A stretch of DNA of 9,511 nucleotides from Shewanellaceae bacterium. Lineage in GTDB: Bacteria; Pseudomonadota; Gammaproteobacteria; Enterobacterales; Shewanellaceae. The notes under the pieces are model-generated. The model was given only the letters and a program-made list of their open reading frames with translations. It ran no database searches and was not told the DNA's origin. The stretch covers positions 1 to 9,511 of the forward strand of contig JADHND010000051.1 of the NCBI GenBank assembly GCA_016779685.1, read 5' to 3'. The translations under genes were made by a program, and so were the position numbers. Numbering within the stretch: position 1 is the stretch's first letter; each line of letters starts with the position of its first letter. Positions 1 through 6,040 of this stretch are shown piece by piece.

Positions 1-575
1 TACCGTTGCATATTGTCGATACCGCTGGTCTGCACGACACCCAAGACCAAGTCGAACAAATTGGTATCCAAAGAGCGTGGCGAGCCATTGATGAAGCACA
101 TCGGGTACTGTTCATTATCGACATTAATACTCAAAATGATGCTGAAACGCTTCAACTGCTGCAAGAAGTACAAACCAAAAAACCCGAAGCAGTCGGCTTG
201 ACCATTTTGCTAAATAAAGTCGATCTCGCTCATCAAGCAATCGATAGAGACGACTTATCACCATTTGATGTTATTAGAATGTCGGTGAAGGAGAACATAG
301 GTGTCGAGGTGCTCAAAGATCATTTGAAACAAAGTGTCGGATTTAAAACGACGCATGAGGGGCGATTTAGCGCCCGACGACGCCACCTGGATGCGCTAAA
401 TCGAGCACTCGAAGCAACTCAGAGAGGTCAGGAGCAACTGTTAACCCATAAGGCAGGGGAATTGCTTGCCGAAGAACTCAGAGAAGCTCAGAAGCACTTG
501 AGCGATATTACAGGTCAGTTTACATCAGATGATTTGCTGGGCAAAATATTCAGTTCTTTTTGTATTGGAAAATAA
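1..575 (+). CDS. mnmE: tRNA uridine-5-carboxymethylaminomethyl modification GTPase MnmE, C-terminal part (5' truncated by window)
   Basis: The gene enters from outside the window; the first complete codon is at position 3 (Pro). MnmE, with MnmG, installs the (carboxymethyl)aminomethyl group on C5 of the wobble uridine of certain tRNAs, using GTP, a methylene-folate donor and FAD. Visible here are the G3 motif DTAG (codons from 18), the G4 motif NKVD near 212-223, the C-terminal helical region and the terminal CIGK, whose cysteine is the conserved C-terminal cysteine of the family. From the DTAG Asp to the end there are 185 residues, the same as in the 454-residue E. coli protein, so the C-terminus is intact. 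The switch-region string IGIQRAW is also typical. The stop (573-575) lies 8 bases from the end of a convergent gene, with no obvious terminator hairpin between them. Identification is secure. Confidence 0.97.
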   Translation, partial: PLHIVDTAGLHDTQDQVEQIGIQRAWRAIDEAHRVLFIIDINTQNDAETLQLLQEVQTKKPEAVGLTILLNKVDLAHQAIDRDDLSPFDVIRMSVKENIGVEVLKDHLKQSVGFKTTHEGRFSARRRHLDALNRALEATQRGQEQLLTHKAGELLAEELREAQKHLSDITGQFTSDDLLGKIFSSFCIGK

Positions 576-583
576 ACATATTA

Positions 584-1261
584 TTAAAAATCAAACAGTC
601 TTTTATCAATAGATATATCTGTTGACTGTGTATATTGGTTTAATTTAGCCCTACACTTCGTCAACATCGAGGGAAAGGGCTGCTTCCAGATTAAAAACTT
701 GACTTTTTTAACAGGCAAACCATCTAGTTCAGCCTTCACTAATTTCATGCTAGCCGAAATTCCTTTTATTTTTTTATTCAACGTATTGTACTGCTTTAAT
801 CGTTTGGGATTGTCGGCAGGCAAGGATTCATTGATTGGACGTAATTCCTTACAAAGCGTCGAAATGTTTTTCATCGCTTCGATAGCACTGACTTTGACAC
901 CTAAATTTTTCATATTTGATGAGCAATTGCTTATGTGATCAGAGAAAGCTTTGCCTTGTATTTTCCATTTTGAATTTAATGCATCAGGATACAATGTCAG
1001 TAATACTTTAAAATCTTTTTTAAATCGCCTAGCCATAAAACCAGCTTCTTTTGTGTTTCCATAGGGTAAGTTTCCATCAGCTTTAGTCAGATCAATTCGT
1101 TTACTTTTAACACAATATGTCACCATAATTCTCATTTGTTCTTGAACTTTATAAGAAGTGTCATCGCCAGCACGCAGATCATCGGCCCAAAAAAGAGTAA
1201 AGGCCAAAAAAATATAGGATCCTTGATAGAGGAATCTTATCACAGCAGTCGTTATCATCAT
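584..1261 (-). CDS. Unrecognised protein with probable signal peptide, beside oriC
   Basis: I do not recognise this 225-residue protein. The first ATG (1261-1259, directly followed by a second ATG) is preferred because it gives a signal-peptide-like start: a basic Arg9, a hydrophobic stretch at about residues 10-25 (LYQGSYIFLAFTLFWA), and possible cleavage after Ala26 or Ala31. The predicted mature part is Lys-rich and hydrophilic, with no further membrane segment and exactly four cysteines (50, 113, 137, 203), which would suit two disulfides in the periplasm. That is inference. Asn/Lys-rich segments around 150-180 look helical. No catalytic motif is evident. The Shine-Dalgarno sequence is poor (an AGAG about 10 bases before the ATG) and I found no convincing promoter. 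The gene converges on mnmE and points away from the origin. It occupies the slot where mioC lies in some gammaproteobacteria but shows no flavodoxin features. The uninterrupted frame and signal-like N-terminus support a real gene. Confidence 0.72.
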   Translation of the reverse strand: MMITTAVIRFLYQGSYIFLAFTLFWADDLRAGDDTSYKVQEQMRIMVTYCVKSKRIDLTKADGNLPYGNTKEAGFMARRFKKDFKVLLTLYPDALNSKWKIQGKAFSDHISNCSSNMKNLGVKVSAIEAMKNISTLCKELRPINESLPADNPKRLKQYNTLNKKIKGISASMKLVKAELDGLPVKKVKFLIWKQPFPSMLTKCRAKLNQYTQSTDISIDKRLFDF

Positions 1262-1367
1262 GTGTATATGAACTCTATTTATTATTTTAGATGGCTTTTA
1301 CTTTCTTGAACATTTATTCTTTGTATTGTATCACTTTTTTTTTCGATCAAGGGCTTCATTAAAAATA

Positions 1368-1376
1368 GTATGCACA
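1368..1376 (+). promoter_or_regulatory. Probable weak DnaA box (GTATGCACA)
   Basis: One mismatch (first base) to TTWTNCACA. It is the leftmost box-like site of the cluster and is accepted mainly because of its neighbours. Confidence 0.5.
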
Positions 1377-1412
1377 GGAAAAACCCAAGTTAATAACAGC
1401 ATACCCCCCTAG

Positions 1413-1421
1413 TTGTCCACT
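1413..1421 (+). promoter_or_regulatory. Possible degenerate DnaA box (TTGTCCACT)
   Basis: Two mismatches to TTATCCACA (positions 3 and 9). It lies 13 bases left of the perfect box at 1435 and is convergent with it. Confidence 0.4.
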
Positions 1422-1434
1422 GCGCTTAACAACC

Positions 1435-1443
1435 TGTGTATAA
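1435..1443 (-). promoter_or_regulatory. DnaA box (TTATACACA)
   Basis: This is a second exact TGTGTATAA on the plus strand, 62 bases left of the identical box at 1497. Both share the 10-mer CTGTGTATAA, so they form a direct repeat. Confidence 0.78.
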
Positions 1444-1496
1444 CCTATGTAAATCTCGATCATAACTTTTTGTTTTGGATCCAAAATTTTAGAGGC

Positions 1497-1505
1497 TGTG
1501 TATAA
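1497..1505 (-). promoter_or_regulatory. DnaA box (TTATACACA)
   Basis: The plus strand reads TGTGTATAA, the exact reverse complement of TTATACACA, which is the sequence of E. coli box R2 and fits TTWTNCACA fully. It is inverted relative to the R1-like box, as R2 is in E. coli. Confidence 0.8.
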
Positions 1506-1536
1506 GTCCTTAAGTTGATCCCAGGTTATACGGTAG

Positions 1537-1545
1537 TTATGCAAA
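1537..1545 (+). promoter_or_regulatory. Possible degenerate DnaA box (TTATGCAAA)
   Basis: One mismatch (position 8) to TTWTNCACA. It lies 13 bases left of the R1-like box and in the same orientation, so it could act as a low-affinity filament site. Confidence 0.4.
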
Positions 1546-1558
1546 CCTTGATAACAGC

Positions 1559-1567
1559 TTATCCACT
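1559..1567 (+). promoter_or_regulatory. DnaA box, R1-like (TTATCCACT)
   Basis: This matches the TTATCCACA consensus in 8 of 9 positions. It is the box nearest the AT-rich unwinding region and is oriented as E. coli R1 is relative to its unwinding element. It sits in the loop of a small inverted repeat, AGCTTA (1556-1561) and TAAGCT (1571-1576). Confidence 0.75.
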
Positions 1568-1576
1568 GAGTAAGCT

Positions 1577-1710
1577 ATTGTTTTTAATTAAAAATAAAGC
1601 TTTTTGCTTAAAAAAAGTACGATCTATATAATAGAAATAAAAAGAGATCTATAGATCTATATTATTAAGCGAGGCCTTTTTAAAAAAACAAAATTGATCG
1701 TTTAAAAATT
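1577..1710. promoter_or_regulatory. Candidate DNA unwinding element with GATC 13-mers
   Basis: This very AT-rich stretch follows the R1-like box. On the minus strand, GATCTCTTTTTAT (1649 to 1637) matches the E. coli oriC 13-mer consensus GATCTNTTNTTTT in 12 of 13 positions, and GATCAATTTTGTT (1699 to 1687) matches in 11. The palindrome AGATCTATAGATCT (1645-1658) contributes another GATCT start on both strands. On the plus strand GATCTATATAATA (1621-1633) and GATCTATATTATT (1654-1666) are related. In E. coli these 13-mers read from gidA towards the boxes, and the minus-strand set does the same here. Confidence 0.7.
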
Positions 1711-1768
1711 TTTATGTCTGTGGTAAGATTAGATCGTTGAATTTAATCGTGAATTGATCGTTGATTTT
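1696..1768 (+). repeat. Three GATCGTT direct repeats before mnmG
   Basis: GATCGTTTAAAAA (1696-1708), GATCGTTGAATTT (1732-1744) and GATCGTTGATTTT (1756-1768) are direct repeats. A partial copy, AATCGTGAATT, lies at 1745-1755. They span the likely mnmG promoter and leader. They may extend the unwinding region or bind a regulator such as SeqA; the sequence does not decide. Confidence 0.6.
1701..1729 (+). promoter_or_regulatory. Possible mnmG promoter with extended -10
   Basis: TGGTAAGAT (1721-1729) is an extended -10 (TGn followed by TAAGAT, 4/6 to TATAAT). A weak TTTAAA -35 (1701-1706) lies at 17-base spacing. Transcription would start near 1736 and give a leader of about 38 bases. This is the best candidate in the gap but not a strong one. 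Confidence 0.35.
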
Positions 1769-1773
1769 ATTGT

Positions 1774-3660
1774 ATGAAAAGTAATCGCTTTGATGTTATT
1801 GTTATCGGAGGTGGGCATGCTGGAACAGAAGCTGCATTGGCCTCTGCTCGTTCTGGTTGTCAAACCTTGTTGTTGACTCACCAATTGGATACGCTAGGCC
1901 AAATGTCTTGTAATCCAGCTATTGGTGGTATTGGCAAGGGGCACTTGGTGAAAGAGATTGACGCGCTGGATGGTCTAATGGCTCATGCCACCGATCAAGC
2001 AGGCATTCAGTTCCGAACTTTAAATTCAAGAAAAGGGCCGGCTGTACAGGCAACGCGTGCTCAAGCCGACCGGGCGTTTTACAAAAATGCAATTCAAAAT
2101 GGATTGTATAATCAAGAAAATCTCACGATATTTCAACAAGCGGTTGATGATTTGATTGTTGAAAATAGTCAGGTTCAAGGGGTTGTAACTCAATTAAACT
2201 TGCGTTTTTATGCTAGAGCCATTGTTTTAACGACAGGGACATTTTTGGGTGGACAAATTCATGTAGGGTTGAATAGCTATAGCGGTGGTCGAGCAGGTGA
2301 TCCGGCTTCGATCAAATTAGCAAACAGACTACGAGAACTCCCTATTCGTATGGGGCGCTTAAAGACAGGAACCCCTCCTAGAATTAATATCAACACCATT
2401 GATTTTTCAGTTATGCAAGCGCAGCCCGGTGATACGCTCATACCAACTTTTTCTTTTCTCAATGATCGAAGTATTCATCCAAAACAAATCGCTTGTTACA
2501 TCACGCATACCAATGAGCATACGCATGCGATCATTCGTCAATATTTGGATCAAAGCCCAATGTATGCTGGGGAGATCGAGGGTGTAGGGCCTAGATACTG
2601 CCCTTCTGTTGAGGATAAAATTGTTCGTTTTGCTGATAAGAATGCGCATCAAATTTTTGTTGAGCCTGAGGGGTTAACCTCCATGGAGGTTTATCCAAAT
2701 GGTATATCAACAAGTTTACCTTTCGAAGCACAGGTTAAAATTGTTCAGTCTATTCGTGGTTTTGAACAAGCTCAGATCATGCGTCCAGGCTATGCTATTG
2801 AGTATGACTATTGCGACCCTCGAGATTTAAAACGATCATTAGAGACCAAAAATATTTCAGGCTTATTTTTTGCGGGTCAGATCAATGGTACTACTGGCTA
2901 TGAAGAGGCTGGTGCTCAGGGGTTATTAGCGGGTATCAATGCGGCACGCTTCAGTCAGGAATTAACTTCTGTTTCATTGAGACGTGATCAGGCTTATCTT
3001 GGTGTTTTGGTTGATGATTTGACGACACTTGGAACGACTGAACCTTATCGAATGTTTACCTCTAGGGCAGAATATCGTTTGTTGTTGCGTGAAGACAATG
3101 CAGATCTTAGGTTAACAAACTGGGGACGAGAGCTTGGACTGGTTAGTGATGCTCGCTGGAAAAAATTCGAGCAGAAAAGAGAAGCATTGGAGCAAGAATT
3201 ACAGCGATTGCGCAATACTTGGGTTAGCCCCGCCTCTCATCAAGCGGCTGAGTTGAATGCTCAGTTAGACACACCTCTAACTAAAGAGGCGACCTTAGAA
3301 ACTTTATTGCGTCGTCCCGATTTGGATTATCGTCAATTAAAGGCTTTCAATTTCTTCGACAGCGCTATTCAGGATGATCAACTTATGGATCAAATAGATA
3401 TCCAAATTAAATACTTTGGCTATATTGAACGTCAACAAAATGAAGTCAATAAGGTTCTCAAGCATGAGTTGACGGGGCTACCGCTTGAATTGGATTATGC
3501 TGTTGTGCCTGGTTTATCTAATGAGGTCATTTTAAAGTTAAATCAATATAAGCCTGAGACCATCGGTCAAGCAGCTCGCATTTCAGGCGTCACGCCTGCT
3601 GCGGTTTCGATTTTGCTGATTCATCTAAAAAGAATAGGCTTGCTGAGAAAAGCCAGTTAA
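1774..3660 (+). CDS. mnmG: tRNA uridine 5-carboxymethylaminomethyl modification enzyme MnmG (GidA)
   Basis: MnmG is the FAD/NADH partner of MnmE in the alpha2beta2 complex that modifies wobble U34 of certain tRNAs. The 628-residue length is normal (E. coli 629). The N-terminus has the Rossmann dinucleotide-binding motif GGGHAGTEAA (residues 12-21), then PAIGGIGKGHL. The first family signature, GPRYCPSVEDK, carries the catalytic Cys276 (E. coli Cys277). The second signature begins at AGQINGTTGYEEAGAQG (residues 367-383). The C-terminal helical MnmE/tRNA-binding region is complete. The ATG at 1774 is the only sensible start because an in-frame TGA lies at 1762-1764. There is no Shine-Dalgarno sequence in the T-rich leader before it, which is unusual among the genes here. 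The gene is transcribed away from oriC and is followed after 29 bases by rsmG, probably in one operon. Confidence 0.98.
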   Translation: MKSNRFDVIVIGGGHAGTEAALASARSGCQTLLLTHQLDTLGQMSCNPAIGGIGKGHLVKEIDALDGLMAHATDQAGIQFRTLNSRKGPAVQATRAQADRAFYKNAIQNGLYNQENLTIFQQAVDDLIVENSQVQGVVTQLNLRFYARAIVLTTGTFLGGQIHVGLNSYSGGRAGDPASIKLANRLRELPIRMGRLKTGTPPRININTIDFSVMQAQPGDTLIPTFSFLNDRSIHPKQIACYITHTNEHTHAIIRQYLDQSPMYAGEIEGVGPRYCPSVEDKIVRFADKNAHQIFVEPEGLTSMEVYPNGISTSLPFEAQVKIVQSIRGFEQAQIMRPGYAIEYDYCDPRDLKRSLETKNISGLFFAGQINGTTGYEEAGAQGLLAGINAARFSQELTSVSLRRDQAYLGVLVDDLTTLGTTEPYRMFTSRAEYRLLLREDNADLRLTNWGRELGLVSDARWKKFEQKREALEQELQRLRNTWVSPASHQAAELNAQLDTPLTKEATLETLLRRPDLDYRQLKAFNFFDSAIQDDQLMDQIDIQIKYFGYIERQQNEVNKVLKHELTGLPLELDYAVVPGLSNEVILKLNQYKPETIGQAARISGVTPAAVSILLIHLKRIGLLRKAS

Positions 3661-3689
3661 ACATCTTCCTATGTAGAGAATGCGATAAC

Positions 3690-4310
3690 ATGCTTGATAA
3701 GAGATTAGATTCTTACTTGAATCAACTTCAACTTGATTTAGATTTTAAGAAAAAGAAGCAATTACTCGACTTTGTGTTCTTGTTAAATAAGTGGAACAAA
3801 GCATATAATTTAACGTCGGTACGTGATCCGGAACAAATGCTAATCCGGCATGTCATGGATAGCTTAGTGGTGGCTCCCCACTTAGACGGTCAGTATATTT
3901 TAGATGTTGGTTCTGGTCCTGGTTTACCAGGGATTCCATTAGCGATTATGTTTCCGGAGAAGCAGTTTGTTTTGCTTGATAGCCTAGGTAAGCGTATTCG
4001 CTTTCAGAGGCAAGCTGTGCTTGAGCTTGGGTTGGTGAATGTTACTTCCGTCCAAGAACGTGTCGAAGCGTTTCAGCCTGCTAATAAATTTGATGTTGTG
4101 ATGAGCCGAGCTTTTGCTTCTCTTAAGAAGATGTTGACTTTATGTCAGCATCTTCCGAACGATCATGGTTGTTTTCTTGCTTTAAAAGGAAAGCTTGAAG
4201 CTGATGAAATTGATATGCTACCCGATAGCTTTCACGTGAAACACCTGCTTCAACTGCATGTTCCTGATCTTCACGAAGTGCGACATTTGGTGAACATAAT
4301 AAAAACTTAA
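3690..4310 (+). CDS. rsmG: 16S rRNA (guanine-N7)-methyltransferase RsmG (GidB)
   Basis: RsmG uses S-adenosylmethionine to methylate N7 of G527 in 16S rRNA (E. coli numbering). Its loss gives low-level streptomycin resistance in many bacteria. The 206 residues match the family (E. coli 207). Visible motifs are NKWNKAYNLTSVRD (33-46), the RH-x-MDSL string (53-59), the SAM-binding loop DVGSGPGLPGIP (72-83), LLDSLGKRIRF (95-105) and MSRAFASL (138-145). The start at 3690 follows a weak AGAGA (3675-3679). An ATG at 3680 is excluded because it meets a stop after two codons. The gene is likely cotranscribed with mnmG. Codons 180-185 (SFHVKH) coincide with a near-perfect parS site, so this coding sequence doubles as a ParB-loading site. 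ParA starts 26 bases after its stop. Confidence 0.97.
   Translation: MLDKRLDSYLNQLQLDLDFKKKKQLLDFVFLLNKWNKAYNLTSVRDPEQMLIRHVMDSLVVAPHLDGQYILDVGSGPGLPGIPLAIMFPEKQFVLLDSLGKRIRFQRQAVLELGLVNVTSVQERVEAFQPANKFDVVMSRAFASLKKMLTLCQHLPNDHGCFLALKGKLEADEIDMLPDSFHVKHLLQLHVPDLHEVRHLVNIIKT
4228..4243. promoter_or_regulatory. parS: parS centromere site inside rsmG
   Basis: GCTTTCACGTGAAACA matches the near-universal bacterial parS palindrome TGTTTCACGTGAAACA in 14 of 16 positions; only the first two bases differ, and the CACGTG core is intact. It lies about 94 bases before parA and about 2.5 kb from the candidate oriC. This is where ParB of the chromosomal ParABS system would load and spread. The site is read directly; binding is inferred. 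Confidence 0.85.
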
Positions 4311-4336
4311 AGTAAGCTAAAGATAGGGAGGTTTTT

Positions 4337-5146
4337 ATGGCAAAGGTCATTGCAATAGCAAATCAAAAAGGTGGTGTGGGTAAAACAACGACCTGCGTTA
4401 ATTTATCGGCTTCACTGGCAGCGACGAAGCGCAAGGTATTGCTCATTGATCTGGATCCTCAAGGCAATGCGACAATGGGTAGTGGGGTTGATAAGTACCA
4501 AGTCCAACAAACTGCTTATGAGTTGTTAATTGAAGATGAACCTATTCAAAATGTAGTTATCCAAAGCACTCAAGGAAACTATGATTTAATTCCAGCAAAT
4601 TCCCTGCTTACTGCTGCGCATGTCAAGTTAATGGATTTTTTTTCTCGTGAAACTCGCTTGCGTTCCTTGTTAGAACCTATTCAGCGCGACTATGATTATA
4701 TTTTCATTGATTGTCCCCCTTCCCTAAACATGTTAACCGTGAATGCCTTGTCTGCTGCTCAATCTGTGTTGGTCCCAACACAATGTGAATATTATGCCCT
4801 TGAAGGGATTGCTGAGTTAGTCGATACCATTGAAAAACTTTCACAAGTTGTGAATCCAGACTTAGAGATCGAAGGCGTCTTGCGAACGATGTTCGATGCT
4901 CGAAATCGATTATCCCATGATGTCTCGAATCAACTTAAAACTTATTTTGGTGATCAACTTTTTCGTACTGTTGTGCCTCGAAATGTGCGTTTAGCGGAAG
5001 CCCCTAGTCATGGTTTACCGATTATGTATTATGATAAATCCAGCGTCGGCGCAAAGGCTTACCTAGCGCTGGCAGGTGAGATGATTCGTCGAGCTGAACA
5101 AAGCATCACACAAATCGCAACAGCAGAGGAAGCAATATGTCAATAA
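4337..5146 (+). CDS. parA: Chromosome-partitioning ATPase ParA (Soj family)
   Basis: ParA is the deviant-Walker ATPase that forms a nucleoid-bound gradient and pulls ParB-parS complexes apart during origin segregation. The 269 residues start directly with the ATPase fold, so this is the chromosomal type without the N-terminal HTH domain of plasmid P1-type ParA. The deviant Walker A motif KGGVGKTT spans 11-18 (signature Lys11 and P-loop Lys16), the A' motif DLDPQGN spans 38-44, and Walker B FIDCPPS spans 123-129 with Asp125. The start is fixed by a strong Shine-Dalgarno GGGAGG (4326-4331) five bases before the ATG. The stop overlaps the start of parB by 10 bases, so the two are translationally linked. 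A run of eight T (4636-4643) lies inside the gene but the frame is intact. Confidence 0.97.
   Translation: MAKVIAIANQKGGVGKTTTCVNLSASLAATKRKVLLIDLDPQGNATMGSGVDKYQVQQTAYELLIEDEPIQNVVIQSTQGNYDLIPANSLLTAAHVKLMDFFSRETRLRSLLEPIQRDYDYIFIDCPPSLNMLTVNALSAAQSVLVPTQCEYYALEGIAELVDTIEKLSQVVNPDLEIEGVLRTMFDARNRLSHDVSNQLKTYFGDQLFRTVVPRNVRLAEAPSHGLPIMYYDKSSVGAKAYLALAGEMIRRAEQSITQIATAEEAICQ
4639..4654. promoter_or_regulatory. Possible degenerate second parS-like site in parA
   Basis: TTTTTCTCGTGAAACT matches TGTTTCACGTGAAACA in 13 of 16 positions, but one mismatch breaks the CACGTG core, which is usually needed for ParB binding. It encodes FSRET. It may be chance. Confidence 0.2.
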
Positions 5147-6030
5147 AAAGAAGAGGTTTAGGTCGCGGTTTAGATGTTTTACTAACACCAACACACATTA
5201 AATTAAATCAGGAAGCGACCGATGAGCAGCAAGATCAGCCTGTTTCTAGCACTTCAGTCAATGCGGTTCAGTACCTTCCTATTGAAGCTTTGCAACCTGG
5301 ACAATTTCAACCGCGGCAAGAAGCACATAAGGTTGCCATCGATGAGTTGAGCCAGTCCATTAAAAGCCAAGGCTTAATTCAGCCGATTGTTGTTCGAGCC
5401 CTTGGTGGCAATCGATATGAAATTATAGCTGGAGAAAGGCGCTGGCACGCATGTCAACAGCTACAAATGGCAACTGTTCCCTGCTTGGTGCGTGACATTG
5501 ATGACCATGCGGCTATGACGATGGCGTTGATTGAAAACATTCAGCGTGAAGATTTGAATATCATCGAGCAAGCGAATGCGTTACAAAATATGCATGATTC
5601 GATGCAGTTGAGTCATCAAGCGCTGGCTGATTTAGTGGGTAAATCACGCTCGACAGTCTCTAACTTGTTACGCTTGAATGGGCTAAATCAAGAAGTTAAA
5701 AAGTTATTAGAAGAAGGGCACCTAGAAATGGGGCATGGTCGTGCGATTTTGATGTTGGAACAGACCCAACAAGGTGAAATAGCGCGTCAGGTCGTGGCGA
5801 AAAACATGAGTGTCCGGGAGACAGAGCTGCTGATCAAACATATGCACCGAGGCCAACCTACGCGACAAGTCACAACGCGCAATCAAAATATTATCGATAC
5901 GCAAGATAAATTAGCAAAACATCTGAACGCAAAGGTTACGGTTCAGCAGAATAAACAAGGTCAAGGGCGTATTGTTATCAGCTATTCTGATCTGGAGCAT
6001 CTAGAAGGCATTGTTGCGAGAATTCGCTGA
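5137..6030 (+). CDS. parB: Chromosome-partitioning protein ParB (Spo0J family)
   Basis: ParB is the CTP-dependent clamp that loads at parS, spreads along the origin region and stimulates ParA. The 297 residues show the family order. The N-terminal ParA-contact segment is RRGLGRGLDVLL (5-16). The ParB/Srx-like CTPase domain includes the PGQFQPRQ strand and GLIQPIVV, then the nucleotide motif GERRWHA (99-105) and ENIQREDLNIIEQA (133-146). The helix-turn-helix is around 158-182 (SHQALADLVGKSRSTVSNLL), followed by GHLEMGHGRAIL and a C-terminal dimerisation region. The start at 5137 overlaps the end of parA and has the Shine-Dalgarno AGAGGAA (5125-5131) five bases upstream. Residue 104 is His where GERRWRA is common in related proteins. 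The parS site in rsmG is its likely target. A possible terminator follows the stop. Confidence 0.97.
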   Translation: MSIKRRGLGRGLDVLLTPTHIKLNQEATDEQQDQPVSSTSVNAVQYLPIEALQPGQFQPRQEAHKVAIDELSQSIKSQGLIQPIVVRALGGNRYEIIAGERRWHACQQLQMATVPCLVRDIDDHAAMTMALIENIQREDLNIIEQANALQNMHDSMQLSHQALADLVGKSRSTVSNLLRLNGLNQEVKKLLEEGHLEMGHGRAILMLEQTQQGEIARQVVAKNMSVRETELLIKHMHRGQPTRQVTTRNQNIIDTQDKLAKHLNAKVTVQQNKQGQGRIVISYSDLEHLEGIVARIR

Positions 6031-6040
6031 CTTCCTGATA

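Larger units (their letters stand above)
1262..1773. other. oriC: Candidate chromosomal replication origin (oriC), gene-free region
   Basis: This 512-base gap holds no credible gene. From left to right it contains a cluster of DnaA boxes (1368-1567), an AT-rich stretch with GATC-headed 13-mers (about 1577-1710) and the upstream region of mnmG. Ten GATC sites lie at 1345, 1458, 1478, 1517, 1621, 1646, 1654, 1696, 1732 and 1756, far more than chance predicts for about 415 bases, as in Dam/SeqA-controlled origins. Read from mnmG leftwards, the order (mnmG, unwinding region, R1-like box, inverted boxes) is that of E. coli oriC. The adjacent mnmG, rsmG and parAB with a parS site are classical origin neighbours. 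Function is inferred from these signals, not proven. Confidence 0.82.

Noticed and set aside
699..938. 79-codon plus-strand frame opposite the unknown gene
   Set aside because: It lies wholly within the longer minus-strand frame, which has a signal-peptide-like start. It looks like an antisense shadow.
1325..1350. Minus-strand promoter for the unknown gene (TTGATC and TACAAT)
   Set aside because: The spacing is only 14 bases, too short for a usual sigma70 promoter, and a nearer TAAAAT has no matching -35.
1359..1544. 61-codon minus-strand open frame inside the intergenic gap
   Set aside because: It overlaps the DnaA-box cluster, has no ribosome binding site and encodes nothing recognisable; the origin signals explain the sequence better.
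1542..1553. Possible IHF site beside the R1-like box (CAA then TTGATA)
   Set aside because: The spacer between the two halves is three bases instead of the four in the consensus, so the match is not good enough to call.
1719..1727. TGTGGTAAG as a further inverted DnaA box near mnmG
   Set aside because: It departs from TGTGNATAA at several of the last positions; it is better explained as part of an extended -10 promoter element.
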